Virus record (IMG/VR): IMGVR_UViG_3300049043_000096
Coordinates: 1-36,593 of that record
Length of the DNA: 36,593 nt
Strand: one strand, 5' to 3'
Origin: a virus
Of this stretch, positions 1-8,107 are shown piece after piece. Under the pieces are notes generated by a model. That model had not been told where the DNA came from. It saw only the letters and a program-made list of their open reading frames with translations, and made no database searches. Positions within the stretch are counted from its first letter, which is position 1; each line of letters begins with the position of its first letter. A program made the translations under genes and the position numbers.

Positions 1-6
1 ATTGCT
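1..6 (+). other. Residual nanopore ligation adapter, left end
   Basis: ATTGCT equals the last six bases of the top strand of the Oxford Nanopore ligation adapter, including its 3' T overhang. It directly precedes the 12-base terminal repeat. It is not biological sequence. Confidence 0.85.
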
Positions 7-18
7 CTGGTTTACACC
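7..18. other. Left copy of the cohesive end (cos), CTGGTTTACACC
   Basis: These 12 bases sit directly inside the left adapter and are repeated exactly inside the right adapter at 36547-36558. End repair fills in 5' overhangs and removes 3' overhangs, so a 12-base duplication points to a 12-nt 5' cohesive end, the same length as in lambda. Terminase would cut here. A true 12-bp terminal redundancy is the less likely alternative. Confidence 0.8.
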
Positions 19-140
19 CGCAAGCTCCGGCCCCCCGTTAATAAGGACCCATCGACCCCCAGGGTGTACTACCTAACAACATAAGCCAAATTGATACACG
101 AAGTCAATCAATCGCAAAAAGATACCGCCTTGCGATTCGA
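19..140. other. Non-coding end region with inverted repeat
   Basis: This stretch lies between the last gene and cos. It holds an inverted repeat, AATCGCA at 110-116 and TGCGATT at 131-137 with a 14-base loop, just past the stop of the fibre gene. It could end late transcription, but there is no U-tract after the stem, so the terminator reading is weak. The C-rich run near 30-37 and the sequence beside cos may be terminase recognition sequence. Confidence 0.4.
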
Positions 141-1236
141 TCACTCCGATTCCGCCAGCACACACGAGCCCAATTCGACGGTTCCGGTCGCGTTTGATGC
201 AATCGTCACCTGAGCCACCGTTTCACCGTCTAGCGACACGGAATACGTCCAGCCCGGCAGCATGTTAGCAAACTGCGCCACACCGTTTGAATCACTGGTC
301 GCCGTTCGCGGCTGTCTTCAAATGCAAGATCCCGGTCGATCCGCTTTGCTTTTGCACCGCGCGAACCGTCACCACCTTGCCGGCAGTCGCGACACCTAGC
401 TCGTTAAACACGGTCCAATATCCTGTCACTTTATCCGGATCACTAGCCGTCAACGATAACGCCGTCATCGAATACGTCTCGGCCTCGTTTCCGTTGACCG
501 TCAAATCGGTTCCGAATCCTTCAAAGCCTGGTTTGGTAATCACCACAGACCAAACAAAATCATCAAGATAGAACGTCACAACTCCGCTTGAGTTGGTTGG
601 CAAAACATACGACTCAGCGCCTTGCGATACACGAATCAACGCACCTTGAATCGGTGTAGTTCCATCATTGACCGTGATCGTTACCGTTCGCGCTCCAGTT
701 CCTCCAGATCCGCCGACCGCCGCTGCGATTTCGGCCACCGCATCGGATGCCAAAGCCGAGGCCGTGAGTGTGTTAGGTGCCATCGATTGAACACTAGATC
801 GTATATTGCCGCCGTCTAGTGTCGTCGGAATCCTAGATTGGATGTCTACAGTTCGGGCCTCTACATCGGTCGAGGTCTTGATCGTGGTCCCGCTAAGGCC
901 AACGGTTGCATTTTGTGACGCAACCTTGCTCCAATCTAGTCCGGCATAGCCTGTTGTAGCACTTGCGGACGTTATCACGGTTTGGGATATCGCAGAACAG
1001 CCCGCCTTATAGATCCCAACGATAAAATACGCTGCGTTCGTTTCCGCCTGAGTCGGTGCGTAGGTCCATATTCCGCTAGTTGCGTCACAAGTAGGCGTTC
1101 CCAAAGCCGCCGCCCATGCACCGGTGCCGATCTTTACTCGCACTGAGGCGTCGGATGTTTGAATCGCCCCGTCCGATAGTTGGAGCAATTGGCCAAGGGA
1201 AATTTCGGGCGGGCTCGTTGCATTTCTTGGATACAC
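141..1236 (-). CDS. Tail fibre-like protein with C-terminal carboxypeptidase-regulatory-like domain
   Basis: The reading frame starts at a GTG that overlaps the stop of the upstream LamG gene (TAGTG). It begins YPRNATSPPEI, followed by segments ending TPTQAE and GYAGLDWSKV. I associate these modules with phage fibre or receptor-binding proteins. From about residue 185 a region starting ARTVTITVNDG resembles the beta-sandwich carboxypeptidase-regulatory fold, common in surface proteins. The main frame stops near 292, but another frame continues with a matching domain (SDSNGVAQF, LPGWTYSV) to a TGA at 141, so a one-base shift near 293 is likely and the protein is about 364 residues. As last gene of the late cluster beside a LamG protein, host recognition is the likely job. 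Exact function is inferred. Confidence 0.7.
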
Positions 1237-1974
1237 TAGATGACTCCTCCGCCAATGATCGGGGACGATTTAGCAAGCCATGCGGCACTGAATAACTCGG
1301 CACCAAAAAACACACTAGTTGCTTCTGGTTTTAGTCCGATTCCAGGCTCTAATGCCAAAAGTCTGACTTCAGGAATTGACAAGCTGCGATTGTAGATTCG
1401 CACATCGTTCAACTGCCCATCCCAAGAGTACATCGCAAGACCTGGGACCGTTGCGTATCTGCCCAGCTGTGTAAGCGTAAATGTTCCAGTTCGGCTCAAT
1501 GCCCCTGTTGTAGATTCGACTCCGTTGATAAACGCTCGCAAATTACCCGCCGCATCTCTGGTGCAAGCAAAGTGATACCACACGTTGTTCGAGAAACTGA
1601 ACCCCGCAAATGTGCTCGACCCTGCCGAAGTAGCTATAATCAGGTCTGTGGTTCGGATAAATCCGATGTAGCCTACGGTAGAACTTGAACCATGTAGAAT
1701 TCGGCCACCATCAGCGCCTGTTGTTCGGCGCCATAAACCAGCACGAGTACGTTATTTCTCCCGCCGTCGTGTAGTTAGTCGCGACCATATCGTCTACTGC
1801 GTCAAAATCTAACGCCCAGCCGTATCGAGTGCCGACCCAATCACTCCCGGCATCCATGCTCGTTAAAACGCCGTGGTCACCGTATCCGCTACGGTCAAGC
1901 AGCGTATAGCCACTTGGACCGAGTAAAGGACACCATGCACGAACAAGACCTTGTCTTAACGAAGGGTATCTCAT
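1236..1974 (-). CDS. LamG/concanavalin-like lectin domain protein (receptor binding candidate)
   Basis: The first part shows the classical LamG opening: a LLDRSGYGDHG motif, then YGWALDFD and a strand ending SCWFMAP. After a frame change near 1720 it continues through YHFACTRDAAG, AFINGVE and NDVRIYNRSLS, the usual second half of the LamG jelly roll. The joined protein is about 246 residues. LamG domains bind carbohydrate or protein ligands and are frequent in planctomycetes and in their phages' adhesion proteins. The start ATG overlaps the previous stop (ATGA) and its own stop overlaps the next start, so the genes are translationally coupled. A role in adsorption is inferred from position. 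Confidence 0.75.
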
Positions 1975-2473
1975 TGCAGTTCTGGATACACTCCATAGTA
2001 GGAAAGCTCATGATTTCCTGCGGTTGAGTTTAGCGCGCAACACCTGTATTGTGGGTGACAAATAAAACTACTCGGCTCGGTAGACACTGACCGAAAGCGC
2101 CTCGCAAAGAAACGCCTTCAAATGGATAAGCCCGATTACTTGTGTTGTTAATTTGCATGATTGCAACGGGCTTGCAAATAGATGCTTTGATTTCCGCGCT
2201 TGTGACAGTTTCAGCTGAGCTAGTTCCATCAAAAACATCGGGCCAGTTTGCCCCATCCCAGCCGATAGCCCAAACTTCAATTTGGCGTGCCGTGTTTGGC
2301 GATGTTCCAGTTGTTACGACACCACTGACGATGATGTCGGAAAAACCATCTGTGGTATTGTCGATAATTGATGACTCAATACCAGCCAGTAGCGAAGTGT
2401 CAGACGCAAGACTCGCAAGCGACGCAGTCAATACTGTTTTATTGCCGTATTTGGTTAGTATCGCCTTCGGCAT
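1971..2473 (-). CDS. Virion or tail-associated protein of unknown function
   Basis: The protein starts MPKAILTKYGNK, is about 165 residues and is rich in Thr, Ser and small hydrophobic residues, as in beta-structured phage tail proteins. One frame stops at 2030. Another continues with a plausible tail (STAGNHELSYYG) to a TGA at 1971 that overlaps the ATG of the LamG gene, so I place a one-base shift near 2030. The start overlaps the stop of the upstream gene. Function is not recognised; position within the host-recognition cluster suggests a structural or baseplate part. Confidence 0.65.
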
Positions 2474-2913
2474 TATTGCGCCTCTCGTCGTAAATTCTGG
2501 ATGATCCCGCGACCAACTTCACCAACGCCAACGTGCTTAGTCCACGCAATGGTTGCTTGAGACATAGCAAAAAGCTGGCTCGCAAGCATATCTGTCACAA
2601 GGCCGAATTGCACCAAGCCACCAATCATGGTTTGTACGCCGGGCAGGTTCATGTCAGTGTTCTGGATTCGCGAATCATCGACCCAATCTATGACGGACAA
2701 ACACAGCCCGGCCTTTTGCGGATCTGCGTCAAGTTGGCCTGCTTTTACCACTGGCCAATAGCCGTTAAGAATTGCGTGTTGCTTAATTTGCCAATTTGGT
2801 ACCAACTGGGACACAACGACCGTTTTTGAGTTGATGGCGTCCGCAGCTTCTTGATCGGTCAAAGAAGCGTATTCTGGTTTGGCAAGCTCGTCGGCGAGTG
2901 GCTGTAAATTCAT
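2473..2913 (-). CDS. Conserved phage hypothetical protein, tail-fibre region
   Basis: This 146-residue protein starts NLQPLADELAKPEY and then SLTDQEAADAINSKT. That opening (a short helix, PxYxxLTDxEAADxLN) recurs in many phage proteins encoded next to tail fibre genes; I know the pattern but not a proven function. The rest is mostly helical. It is the first gene after the repeat-bearing spacer 2914-3178 and probably begins the host-recognition transcript. Confidence 0.65.
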   Translation of the reverse strand: MNLQPLADELAKPEYASLTDQEAADAINSKTVVVSQLVPNWQIKQHAILNGYWPVVKAGQLDADPQKAGLCLSVIDWVDDSRIQNTDMNLPGVQTMIGGLVQFGLVTDMLASQLFAMSQATIAWTKHVGVGEVGRGIIQNLRREAQ

Positions 2914-2921
2914 ATCATTAC

Positions 2922-2990
2922 CCGTACCCTAGACGACGAAAAAACGATGATCTACCATTCGGCAACCACTAGACGGTGCATCTAGTGACT
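2922..2990 (-). repeat. Dispersed intergenic repeat, copy A
   Basis: On the minus strand the element reads from a perfect hairpin, CACTAGA/TCTAGTG (2967-2973 and 2981-2987, 7-base loop), through GAATGGTAGATCATCG, a T6 run, CGTCGTCTAGGGTACGGG, to 9 bases before the next ATG. A near copy lies at 3112-3181 and partial copies at 14718-14782 and 13972-14016. All sit between genes. Confidence 0.75.
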
Positions 2991-3000
2991 CATTTAAGTA

Positions 3001-3029
3001 ACTCTTATTTATTGAAAGTGTTAAGTCAA
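3001..3029 (-). promoter_or_regulatory. Possible sigma70-type promoter for the host-recognition genes
   Basis: The AT-rich spacer between the two repeat copies (2991-3111) holds TTGACT at 3024-3029, matching the -35 consensus in five of six bases. An AT-rich stretch at about 3001-3007 lies at the right distance, but the -10 match is poor. It would drive the cluster from 2913 down. A 35-codon open frame (3133-3026, start after GGGTAGATCGTC) overlaps it; I do not call it a gene. Confidence 0.35.
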
Positions 3030-3111
3030 TCACGGTAGTAGTCACTTTCCCATTCAAAAGAATTCTGACAGTGGTTCACTTCTCCAAAGAGCAGCCAGAA
3101 CGTCCAGTCGA

Positions 3112-3181
3112 GTACCCTAGACTGATAAAACATGACGATCTACCCTTTGGAAGCTACTGGACAGCCGCATCTAGTGGACTA
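3112..3181 (-). repeat. Dispersed intergenic repeat, copy B
   Basis: This is an imperfect direct copy of the element at 2922-2990. It shares CTAGATGC, GGGTAGATCGTCA, a T-rich centre and AGTCTAGGGTAC. It begins exactly at the stop codon of the upstream gene (3179-3181). Its hairpin is less perfect than in copy A. Confidence 0.75.
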
Positions 3182-3484
3182 CAACAATAAAAGACAAATT
3201 TCGATTTCGGCAGTGATTTCCGTATCAAATACAAAACGCACCTTTGCTAACGGTTTCATCGCTTCCGGATACAACACGACCACGGACCCCGCAGTAGGCG
3301 CGTTTACATCAACTATTTCACCCTCAGCCACAACCAGAACCACATCACCGCCAAATGAGCCCATGATATTGATTTGCCCTTGGTAATCACTTGGCACACG
3401 AACGGCCGCAACAAAACAGTTACGAGGCACATCGATGATATCACTTAGGCCATTTGTGACGGCCACCATTTTTGAGCTTTTCAT
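3179..3484 (-). CDS. Small beta-rich protein, probable virion component
   Basis: The start is the ATG at 3484, which overlaps the stop of the upstream gene (ATGA); an earlier in-frame start exists but lacks this coupling. The product of about 101 residues begins MKSSKMVAVTNGLSD and consists of alternating hydrophobic strands (VVLVVAEGEIVDV, SVVVLYPEAM), suggesting a small beta-barrel. No family is recognised. It follows a membrane protein and precedes the fibre genes. Confidence 0.6.
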   Translation of the reverse strand: MKSSKMVAVTNGLSDIIDVPRNCFVAAVRVPSDYQGQINIMGSFGGDVVLVVAEGEIVDVNAPTAGSVVVLYPEAMKPLAKVRFVFDTEITAEIEICLLLL

Positions 3485-3744
3485 TTTTGCAAATCCGTTC
3501 GGAATTGACACATTCTCGGAATCGATGCCTGCAGCAAGTTGATTTCCCGTTCACGAGCCGATCGCTCTTGTGCGGTCACATCTTTTAGCGTTTCAGTAAA
3601 ATGCTCGCTAATCGATTCCATTGATTTCGCGTGTTTATCCGCAAGATCCGGAATCGTTTTAGTCGTAGTGTGATAAAGATACCACACCAAAACCCCCGAC
3701 ACGCCAAGCGTAGATACCAATTGAATAATCAATTCGCTATTCAT
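3481..3744 (-). CDS. Small membrane protein, UviB/BhlA holin-like
   Basis: The product has 87 residues. An N-terminal hydrophobic helix (about residues 6-25, LVSTLGVSGVLVWYLY) is followed by a charged, coiled-coil-prone tail. One membrane segment at the N-terminus plus a charged helical tail is the layout of BhlA/UviB-type holins and of some inner-membrane spanins. It lies in a cluster of membrane and secreted proteins, which supports a lysis role. The assignment rests on topology and position only. Confidence 0.5.
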   Translation of the reverse strand: MNSELIIQLVSTLGVSGVLVWYLYHTTTKTIPDLADKHAKSMESISEHFTETLKDVTAQERSAREREINLLQASIPRMCQFRTDLQK

Positions 3745-3770
3745 AGCACGTTCTTTCTAGCCGCAGGACA

Positions 3771-4076
3771 TTATTGCCGCCGACGCTGAAACAATCCACC
3801 AAACGGCCGCCATTGCCGTACTCGATTTCGCACACGAGGCAATACGCCTCGCGGTTGTTCGTATTTTTGAGCGACAGGTGCGGATTGTGGGATAGGGCAC
3901 ACACCGCCCGGACAATCTTGCGTGAGGATCGATTTCTCATCCGACGAAGCAGCGACCGGATCGGGAATTGATACCGTGGCGCAATTGCCTTTGCAATCTT
4001 CTGCGGTTGCCGGCACCGAGGCCGCCCATGAAATTGCAATCAACAGCAAACCAACAAACAACACCAAACCACGCAT
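3771..4076 (-). CDS. Secreted small Cys-containing protein with basic C-terminus
   Basis: I chose the ATG at 4076, preceded by GGGAG, because it starts a clear signal peptide (MRGLVLFVGLLLIAISWA, cleavage likely after ATA or TAE). The mature part of about 80 residues has paired cysteines (DCKGNCAT and DCPGGVCPIP) and ends in an Arg-rich stretch (RVRNRVRQW, LFQRRRQ). I associate this design with small secreted proteins of planctomycetes and their phages. It may reach the periplasm as a lysis or exclusion factor; this is inference. Confidence 0.6.
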   Translation of the reverse strand: MRGLVLFVGLLLIAISWAASVPATAEDCKGNCATVSIPDPVAASSDEKSILTQDCPGGVCPIPQSAPVAQKYEQPRGVLPRVRNRVRQWRPFGGLFQRRRQ

Positions 4077-4089
4077 AATTATTCTCCCA

Positions 4090-4923
4090 TTAAACCGCCA
4101 AAGCCAAATCGCCACTTGCGTTTGAAATCGCATAGTGAGCGTGTCGTTCTACAGTAGACGCGAAGTGACCGTTCCAAGTCAACCACGCGTAACCGTCAAT
4201 GCCGTTGTTCAGTCCCCACGATCCGACCTCATTGAACTCGATTTCACCATCGGGATTAATGCGAACATCTTGCACACCGATCGCATGATTTCCGCGACCA
4301 GATGATCTGCCACGTACGCCGCGAGCATCTACCTTTCGATACGCACTACTGGCATGGACCACAGCCACAACAAAAAAGTTTGCAAGTAACGCCGATGCCA
4401 TTTCCAACGCCGAATCAATTCGGAAGCACTCCCACGCTTTGAACCGTTCCGCTGCTTTACGCGCCGATTCCGACATTTGCTTCCATAGGTAGCTTTCATG
4501 CTGTACCAGTTCCTCCGGTGCGGCTCCGACTTCCTCGATTTTCTGCCAGGTCAACTCCGTTGGAGATCCGCGATCGCGTCCGCCATTACACATCGAGTAG
4601 ATAAACTCACCCGATAGCATCTGAAACGGCAAACCGCTAGCAACACGACAACGCGACAGTGCACCCGCAGCCGCATAGCCCGCACACGATCCACGCCGCC
4701 CCTGGTTGCGAATCCATTGCTTGGCCGGGAATCGCTCAATTGCTGGCGTTCGCTCTTGGCTCGCGCATAGCCGCTTGATGGTCTCCAAATCGAGGATCTT
4801 GATTGCCGTCGCAACCGATGGATAAACCTCCGGTCGTTTCCTTGGCAGCCAAAGCCCAGTACGCAGGCCGTCAACAACGTCGTCTTGTTCGATATAGTCC
4901 GCAAGCGATACACGTCGAATCAT
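4090..4923 (-). CDS. Papain-like (C1-type) cysteine peptidase
   Basis: This intact protein of 277 residues carries the papain signature. The active-site Cys lies in NQGRRGSCAGYAAAGAL (about residues 73-89), the His in GNHAIGVQDV (about 220) and an Asn/Trp region at NEVGSWG. The oxyanion Gln is in NQG. C1-type peptidases cleave peptide bonds; in phages they may process proteins or cut peptide cross-bridges. No signal peptide is seen. A strong Shine-Dalgarno sequence (GGAGGTGA) precedes the ATG. It lies among membrane and secreted proteins, so it may be the lysis enzyme; no lysozyme, amidase or chitinase-like lysin was recognised elsewhere. Confidence 0.75.
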   Translation of the reverse strand: MIRRVSLADYIEQDDVVDGLRTGLWLPRKRPEVYPSVATAIKILDLETIKRLCASQERTPAIERFPAKQWIRNQGRRGSCAGYAAAGALSRCRVASGLPFQMLSGEFIYSMCNGGRDRGSPTELTWQKIEEVGAAPEELVQHESYLWKQMSESARKAAERFKAWECFRIDSALEMASALLANFFVVAVVHASSAYRKVDARGVRGRSSGRGNHAIGVQDVRINPDGEIEFNEVGSWGLNNGIDGYAWLTWNGHFASTVERHAHYAISNASGDLALAV

Positions 4924-4950
4924 AAGCCCATCACCTCCGCGATCATCGCG

Positions 4951-5548
4951 TTAGCTTGCTTGCTGGATTTCGGCAGGGTCTCGCGTTGCAAGTATCTCAT
5001 ACTGAGCCCCGCCAAGCGGCTTCACGAACAGCATCGATGGCGATTTCGCAACTTTTACCAGTTCCGCCGCTTCTGGCTGATCGTCATCCAGTACTCGCCA
5101 CTCAATGGATCGACTCGTCAAGCGAATCCGTAAACGCCTTATTTGCCAGCACTAGCGCGAAATCCATATCACGCTCGGACGCCTCCTCCAAAAAGATCAC
5201 CGCCGCATCCGGGTATTTCGTAACCTGGATCGATGGCAACCATTTCAAAAGGTCGACCGGCAAGCGGGGTAGAGCTGTACCGATCGACCCGAACGCAATC
5301 AGGCCAACACCGACTAAGGCGAGTAAAGCCGGAACCAGCCGATTGCGATTATTCATCGTAGAGCGCTTCCCAACTTCACGCAAAAGGCTTTTAGCTTTTT
5401 CGTTCTTGGTTTGAGCAATCAACCGCTTAATCGTGGAATGCTCATCCAGTTCGCCCGTAGCGATTACGGCCGAGCCGCCAAACGACCAGCCCGATAACCA
5501 CCACAAAAGAGCCAGGCAAACCAATACACCACCTGCAATGATCAGCAT
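4951..5548 (-). CDS. Two-helix membrane protein with soluble C-terminal domain
   Basis: The product starts MLIIAGGVLVCLALLWWLSG (first membrane helix). A charged segment follows, then a second helix (LVPALLALVGVGLIAFGSIG, about 70-90). One frame stops at 5102, but the neighbouring frame continues (WRVLDDDQPEAAELVKVAK, LGGAQYEILATRDP) to a TAA at 4951, so the protein is about 198 residues. The C-terminal alpha/beta pattern, with a PxAVIFLEEASER strand-helix, resembles thioredoxin-like folds without a CxxC motif. It sits in the lysis/membrane module. Function unknown. Confidence 0.6.
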
Positions 5549-5717
5549 AGGGAATCAGGCTCCATTGGCACATCATCGCCATCACCGAACGGATCATCGT
5601 CAAGGCCGTCATCATCGAGGGCATCAACGAAATCACAAGCCGCGACCGGTTCACTGTTTTTCGAGTTGTACCACTCAGAGAATCAGCTGCAGCGCCAATT
5701 GAATGATCAGCGACCAA
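5542..5717 (-). CDS. Small acidic protein, start uncertain (frameshifted)
   Basis: A frame ending in a TGA at 5542, overlapping the next start (ATGCTGA), encodes an acidic stretch: DFVDALDDDGLDDDPFGD, then VPMEPDSLC. No start codon is found in that frame. Another frame beginning TTG at 5717 joins it if one base is shifted near 5676, giving about 58 residues. It would overlap the end of the upstream membrane gene. It may be a short acidic protein of the lysis module or a C-terminal extension of its neighbour. Confidence 0.4.
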
Positions 5718-5872
5718 ACGATCGGAGAGAACCCAACGCGACCCTCAAATCGAGCCCGCAGCCGCGTCCGAGCCAATTCACGGGCCTTATCTTTATCGCC
5801 TTTGGCCTCGATCCAGCATTGCCGAGTTTCTTCGCGAACCTCAGCCCGCCATTTTTTTAACAATCCCGCCAC
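5675..5872 (-). CDS. Small C-terminally anchored membrane protein
   Basis: The 65-residue product starts at a GTG preceded by AAGGGGGTA. It has a charged amphipathic N-terminal part (EVREETRQCWIEAKGDKDKA) and a C-terminal hydrophobic helix (IVWSLIIQLALQLIL). A single C-terminal membrane anchor beside a holin-like gene suggests a role in lysis, but no family is recognised. Confidence 0.55.
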   Translation of the reverse strand: MAGLLKKWRAEVREETRQCWIEAKGDKDKARELARTRLRARFEGRVGFSPIVWSLIIQLALQLIL

Positions 5873-5919
5873 GCTCTACCCCCTTCAATTGAGACACAAA
5901 CCACCACAAACCGTCGCGA

Positions 5920-6135
5920 TCAGCTTTCCAGCTGCTTTTTGCGTTCAGCCAAATACTCGACAACCTTCCGCAGCACGTTCACACCGATTGCCGCTACAGC
6001 ACCCATATACGGCCCCCACGGGCCTAGTTTCGCGACCGTTTCGGCATCCGACATGACAATCGGCAATGACCCAATCAACGCGCCCAACGCAGCGATAAGA
6101 GCCCCAATGAGAATCGCACGTACTTTGTCTGGCAT
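5920..6135 (-). CDS. Holin-like membrane protein
   Basis: The 71-residue product has an N-terminal membrane helix (AILIGALIAALGALIGSLP), a short polar turn and a second moderately hydrophobic segment (WGPYMGAVAAIGVNVL). It ends in a charged tail (YLAERKKQLES). Two helices and a charged C-terminus are typical of class II holins, which make the inner-membrane lesion at lysis. The start follows CAGGGGTAGGTT. Confidence 0.55.
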   Translation of the reverse strand: MPDKVRAILIGALIAALGALIGSLPIVMSDAETVAKLGPWGPYMGAVAAIGVNVLRKVVEYLAERKKQLES

Positions 6136-6242
6136 AACCTACCCCTGAAACGAAAAAAGCGACGGCAATGAAACGGCCCCTCACCGTCTCATCGCCGCCG
6201 CCTATCGTTTTTCTACGAACGCCAGTCAGCCGTTGCAATGCT

Positions 6243-6590
6243 CTACGTTTTGAACGTGCTCAATTTTTCGGAGAGTTCCGCTATTTTCGGTAAAATGTTC
6301 TCGAAACGCTTCAGGATCATCGAATCGGCAGTCGCGGACAATTCCAACATCGTCGCCTCGGTCATCTCAATACATGCCGCAACTTTCCACAGTTTCACAT
6401 CGGCACGCAATAGACGCTCCAGGGCTTCATCTTCAACCGCTTCCGCCATCGCTATGATTTCGGTTACTGGCAAATGCTCGGTCGCATCTTCGCAAGCCGG
6501 ATCGAGTGCCGCTTGCCCCATCGCTTTGATTCGGCGGGCTGCCAGAATAGCGTGCATTGCTTTGTTTGCAGAGTCTTGCATATCGACCAT
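6243..6590 (-). CDS. Helical hypothetical protein
   Basis: I chose the ATG at 6590, which overlaps the upstream stop as TAATG. The product of about 115 residues starts MVDMQDSANKAMHAILAAR and is almost wholly alpha-helical and acidic (EIIAMAEAVEDEALERLL; IEMTEATMLELSATADSM). No family is recognised. Confidence 0.6.
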   Translation of the reverse strand: MVDMQDSANKAMHAILAARRIKAMGQAALDPACEDATEHLPVTEIIAMAEAVEDEALERLLRADVKLWKVAACIEMTEATMLELSATADSMILKRFENILPKIAELSEKLSTFKT

Positions 6591-6856
6591 TAGTCTAGTA
6601 CCTCGCAAAAATCGTACGGATAGGCATAAGAATCTTCATCACGCTTTGCCAGAAATTTTCCGTTGTCCGTCACAAGAAACCTTGACTCATACCATTCACT
6701 GTTTGCGTCATCCTTGACGCGACACAAAGACCCTTTATCCGCGTCGGTTGGAGCTACGCCATTTCTGGCGTGGTGGATATTCGTCGGTGTCGCCCCAATT
6801 AACAATACCAGTCGAGCCAGGGCTGCTGGTTCAAGCATAATAATCCGTTTCTCCAT
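6590..6856 (-). CDS. Hypothetical protein
   Basis: The 88-residue product starts MEKRIIMLEPAALARLVLL. A helix is followed by a beta-rich half (WYESRFLVTDNGKFL, YAYPYDFCEVLD). It is translationally coupled to the next gene by a TAATG overlap. No family is recognised; it may be a small regulator of host functions. Confidence 0.6.
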   Translation of the reverse strand: MEKRIIMLEPAALARLVLLIGATPTNIHHARNGVAPTDADKGSLCRVKDDANSEWYESRFLVTDNGKFLAKRDEDSYAYPYDFCEVLD

Positions 6857-6883
6857 TGCGGTAAATACCTGAACAGATTTGGA

Positions 6884-7142
6884 TTAAGTCATTTGCGATA
6901 GCTCAAACGCCTGCTTTGGCGTCAGTTCCGTTGGCGTCGTGGTGTCGAGCCAGTAAACAGCATGCCAATCGGTGAATGTTCCGTACAGCAAATATCAAAT
7001 GAATTATCATGCTTTCTGAATAGCCAAAATGCACTTTTTATGATTCCAGTGCTTTGCGCTCAGGCTGTCTTTGCTGCACCATCGATCCAAAATCCCGCAA
7101 ACTCACGCATCGGCTGCGATGTCGCAATCTTAACCGGCTCAT
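6884..7142 (-). CDS. Hypothetical protein, heavily frameshifted
   Basis: No single frame spans this segment, but three minus-strand pieces look like one protein: EPVKIATSQPMREFAG and FWIDGAA first, then LYGTFTDWHAVYWLDT, then TPKQAFELSQMT before a TAA at 6884. The ATG at 7142 overlaps the upstream stop (TTATGA). About 85 residues are expected after two or more single-base corrections. Function unknown. Confidence 0.4.
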
Positions 7143-7448
7143 AACCTGTCAGGCACGACTTTCAGCAGCATTCGAACGGCATTTGGCTTTTCGTCAAACC
7201 GCTCCAGCACGAACCACGGCACCATAAAGCCATCGCTCGCCCATTTGGTATTGAATGCCACACTGCCATCCGGCTGTCTACTCACAATGACTGGCGGTCT
7301 TGCTTCCGATCCATCTTGCCGCACGTAATGTGACCACGGACGCGTCAAATCCTCGCTCACCCTGCTTCCACGCTCGCGACAGACACTACATTGTCGCCTA
7401 GCCTTAAACGTGACAATACTTTGCAACTGCATCTTGTCTGTAACTCAT
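7139..7448 (-). CDS. Hypothetical protein with CxxC motif
   Basis: The likely start is the ATG at 7448 directly after AAAGGGGTAGTT, the ribosome-binding motif shared by several neighbours. That frame (MSYRQDAVAKYCHV) needs one shift to join the longer frame (RRQCSVCRERGSRVSEDL), which ends at 7139. The product is about 102 residues with one CxxC, a middle rich in basic residues and a C-terminal FVLERFDEKPNAVRM segment. No family is recognised. Confidence 0.5.
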
Positions 7449-7450
7449 AA

Positions 7451-7684
7451 CTACCCCTTTACCTTTCGCCACCAATCCAACGGAACACGATACGAAAAAA
7501 TCAGGAAGCAAAACCACAAGACACCCATCATGCCGATCTGCTTCGCCTCCAGACCGCTCGCCACGGTCAGGCCCCACATCACGTTAAACCAAATCCACGC
7601 GATCAGCTTACCCTCGGTCGCCCCTCGGCTTTCGCCGTCTATCTCGACCGCTTCGATTCCTTCCTGGCGGGCTTGGTTCATCAT
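7451..7684 (-). CDS. Small two-helix membrane protein
   Basis: The 77-residue product has two hydrophobic segments (about 25-43, LIAWIWFNVMWGLTVASGL, and 49-65, IGMMGVLWFCFLIFSY) and a basic C-terminus (WWRKVKG). The start overlaps the upstream gene's frame, consistent with coupling. Function unknown. Confidence 0.55.
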   Translation of the reverse strand: MMNQARQEGIEAVEIDGESRGATEGKLIAWIWFNVMWGLTVASGLEAKQIGMMGVLWFCFLIFSYRVPLDWWRKVKG

Positions 7685-7826
7685 CCTCGCGAGGTTGAAA
7701 TTCTCCGTTTTCTCGCATCCGGTGTAATTCGCTACCGCGCGAACCGCGAGCCGTCACCGCGATCAGAACCGTGTATTCTCCGTCCTGCTGGATCGTTACC
7801 CGCGTCACCGGCTGGTGCTGGATCAT
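7608..7826 (-). CDS. Small hypothetical protein, 3' end uncertain
   Basis: The ATG at 7826 follows GGAGGGCGGGCA, a strong ribosome-binding site. The first 33 residues (MIQHQPVTRVTIQQDGEY, TVLIAVTARG) look like a real beta hairpin. The open frame then overlaps the next gene by over 70 bases with low-complexity Arg-rich sequence. A one-base correction near 7690 would end it at a TGA overlapping the ATG at 7684, which I think is the true end. Confidence 0.45.
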   Translation of the reverse strand: MIQHQPVTRVTIQQDGEYTVLIAVTARGSRGSELHRMRENGEFQPREDDEPSPPGRNRSGRDRRRKPRGDRG

Positions 7827-8104
7827 TGCCCGCCCTCCAAACTTCCTCAGATACGCCTCTTTTAGTGATGTGTAAAATTTGCACACCGTAAACCATGCTC
7901 GCACGTGGTAAGCCATCAAGCGATGATGCAATCAATTGCAGCACATCGGGCTTTCGCGACTCAATTTCATCTAGCAATGTCGCAACTCGTATTTCGGCCA
8001 CAGTTCGGACCATCTCACGGCAAACGTAAATAGAGCCCGCGTTGGTCGTTATAAAGATCAGGTACACTTACCAGCCTCCAGCATTGCGTCATCTTTTTAC
8101 TCAT
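7732..8104 (-). CDS. Hypothetical protein, frameshifted
   Basis: The central part (CREMVRTVAEIRVATLLDEI, RKPDVLQLIASSLDGLPR) is a convincing helical protein. Its start may be a GTG at 8067 behind GGAGG. Alternatively it may be an ATG at 8104 (MSKKMTQCWRLVSVPDLY) if one base is shifted near 8050; the second begins directly after the upstream stop. The nominal end at 7732 overlaps the next gene by about 95 bases, so the real stop is probably near 7824 after another shift. Function unknown. Confidence 0.45.
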
Positions 8105-8107
8105 AAA

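Noticed and set aside
3026-3133. 35-codon minus-strand open frame inside the repeat-bearing spacer
   Set aside because: Its start lies within repeat copy B and it crosses the promoter candidate; nothing supports it beyond a GGGTA upstream.
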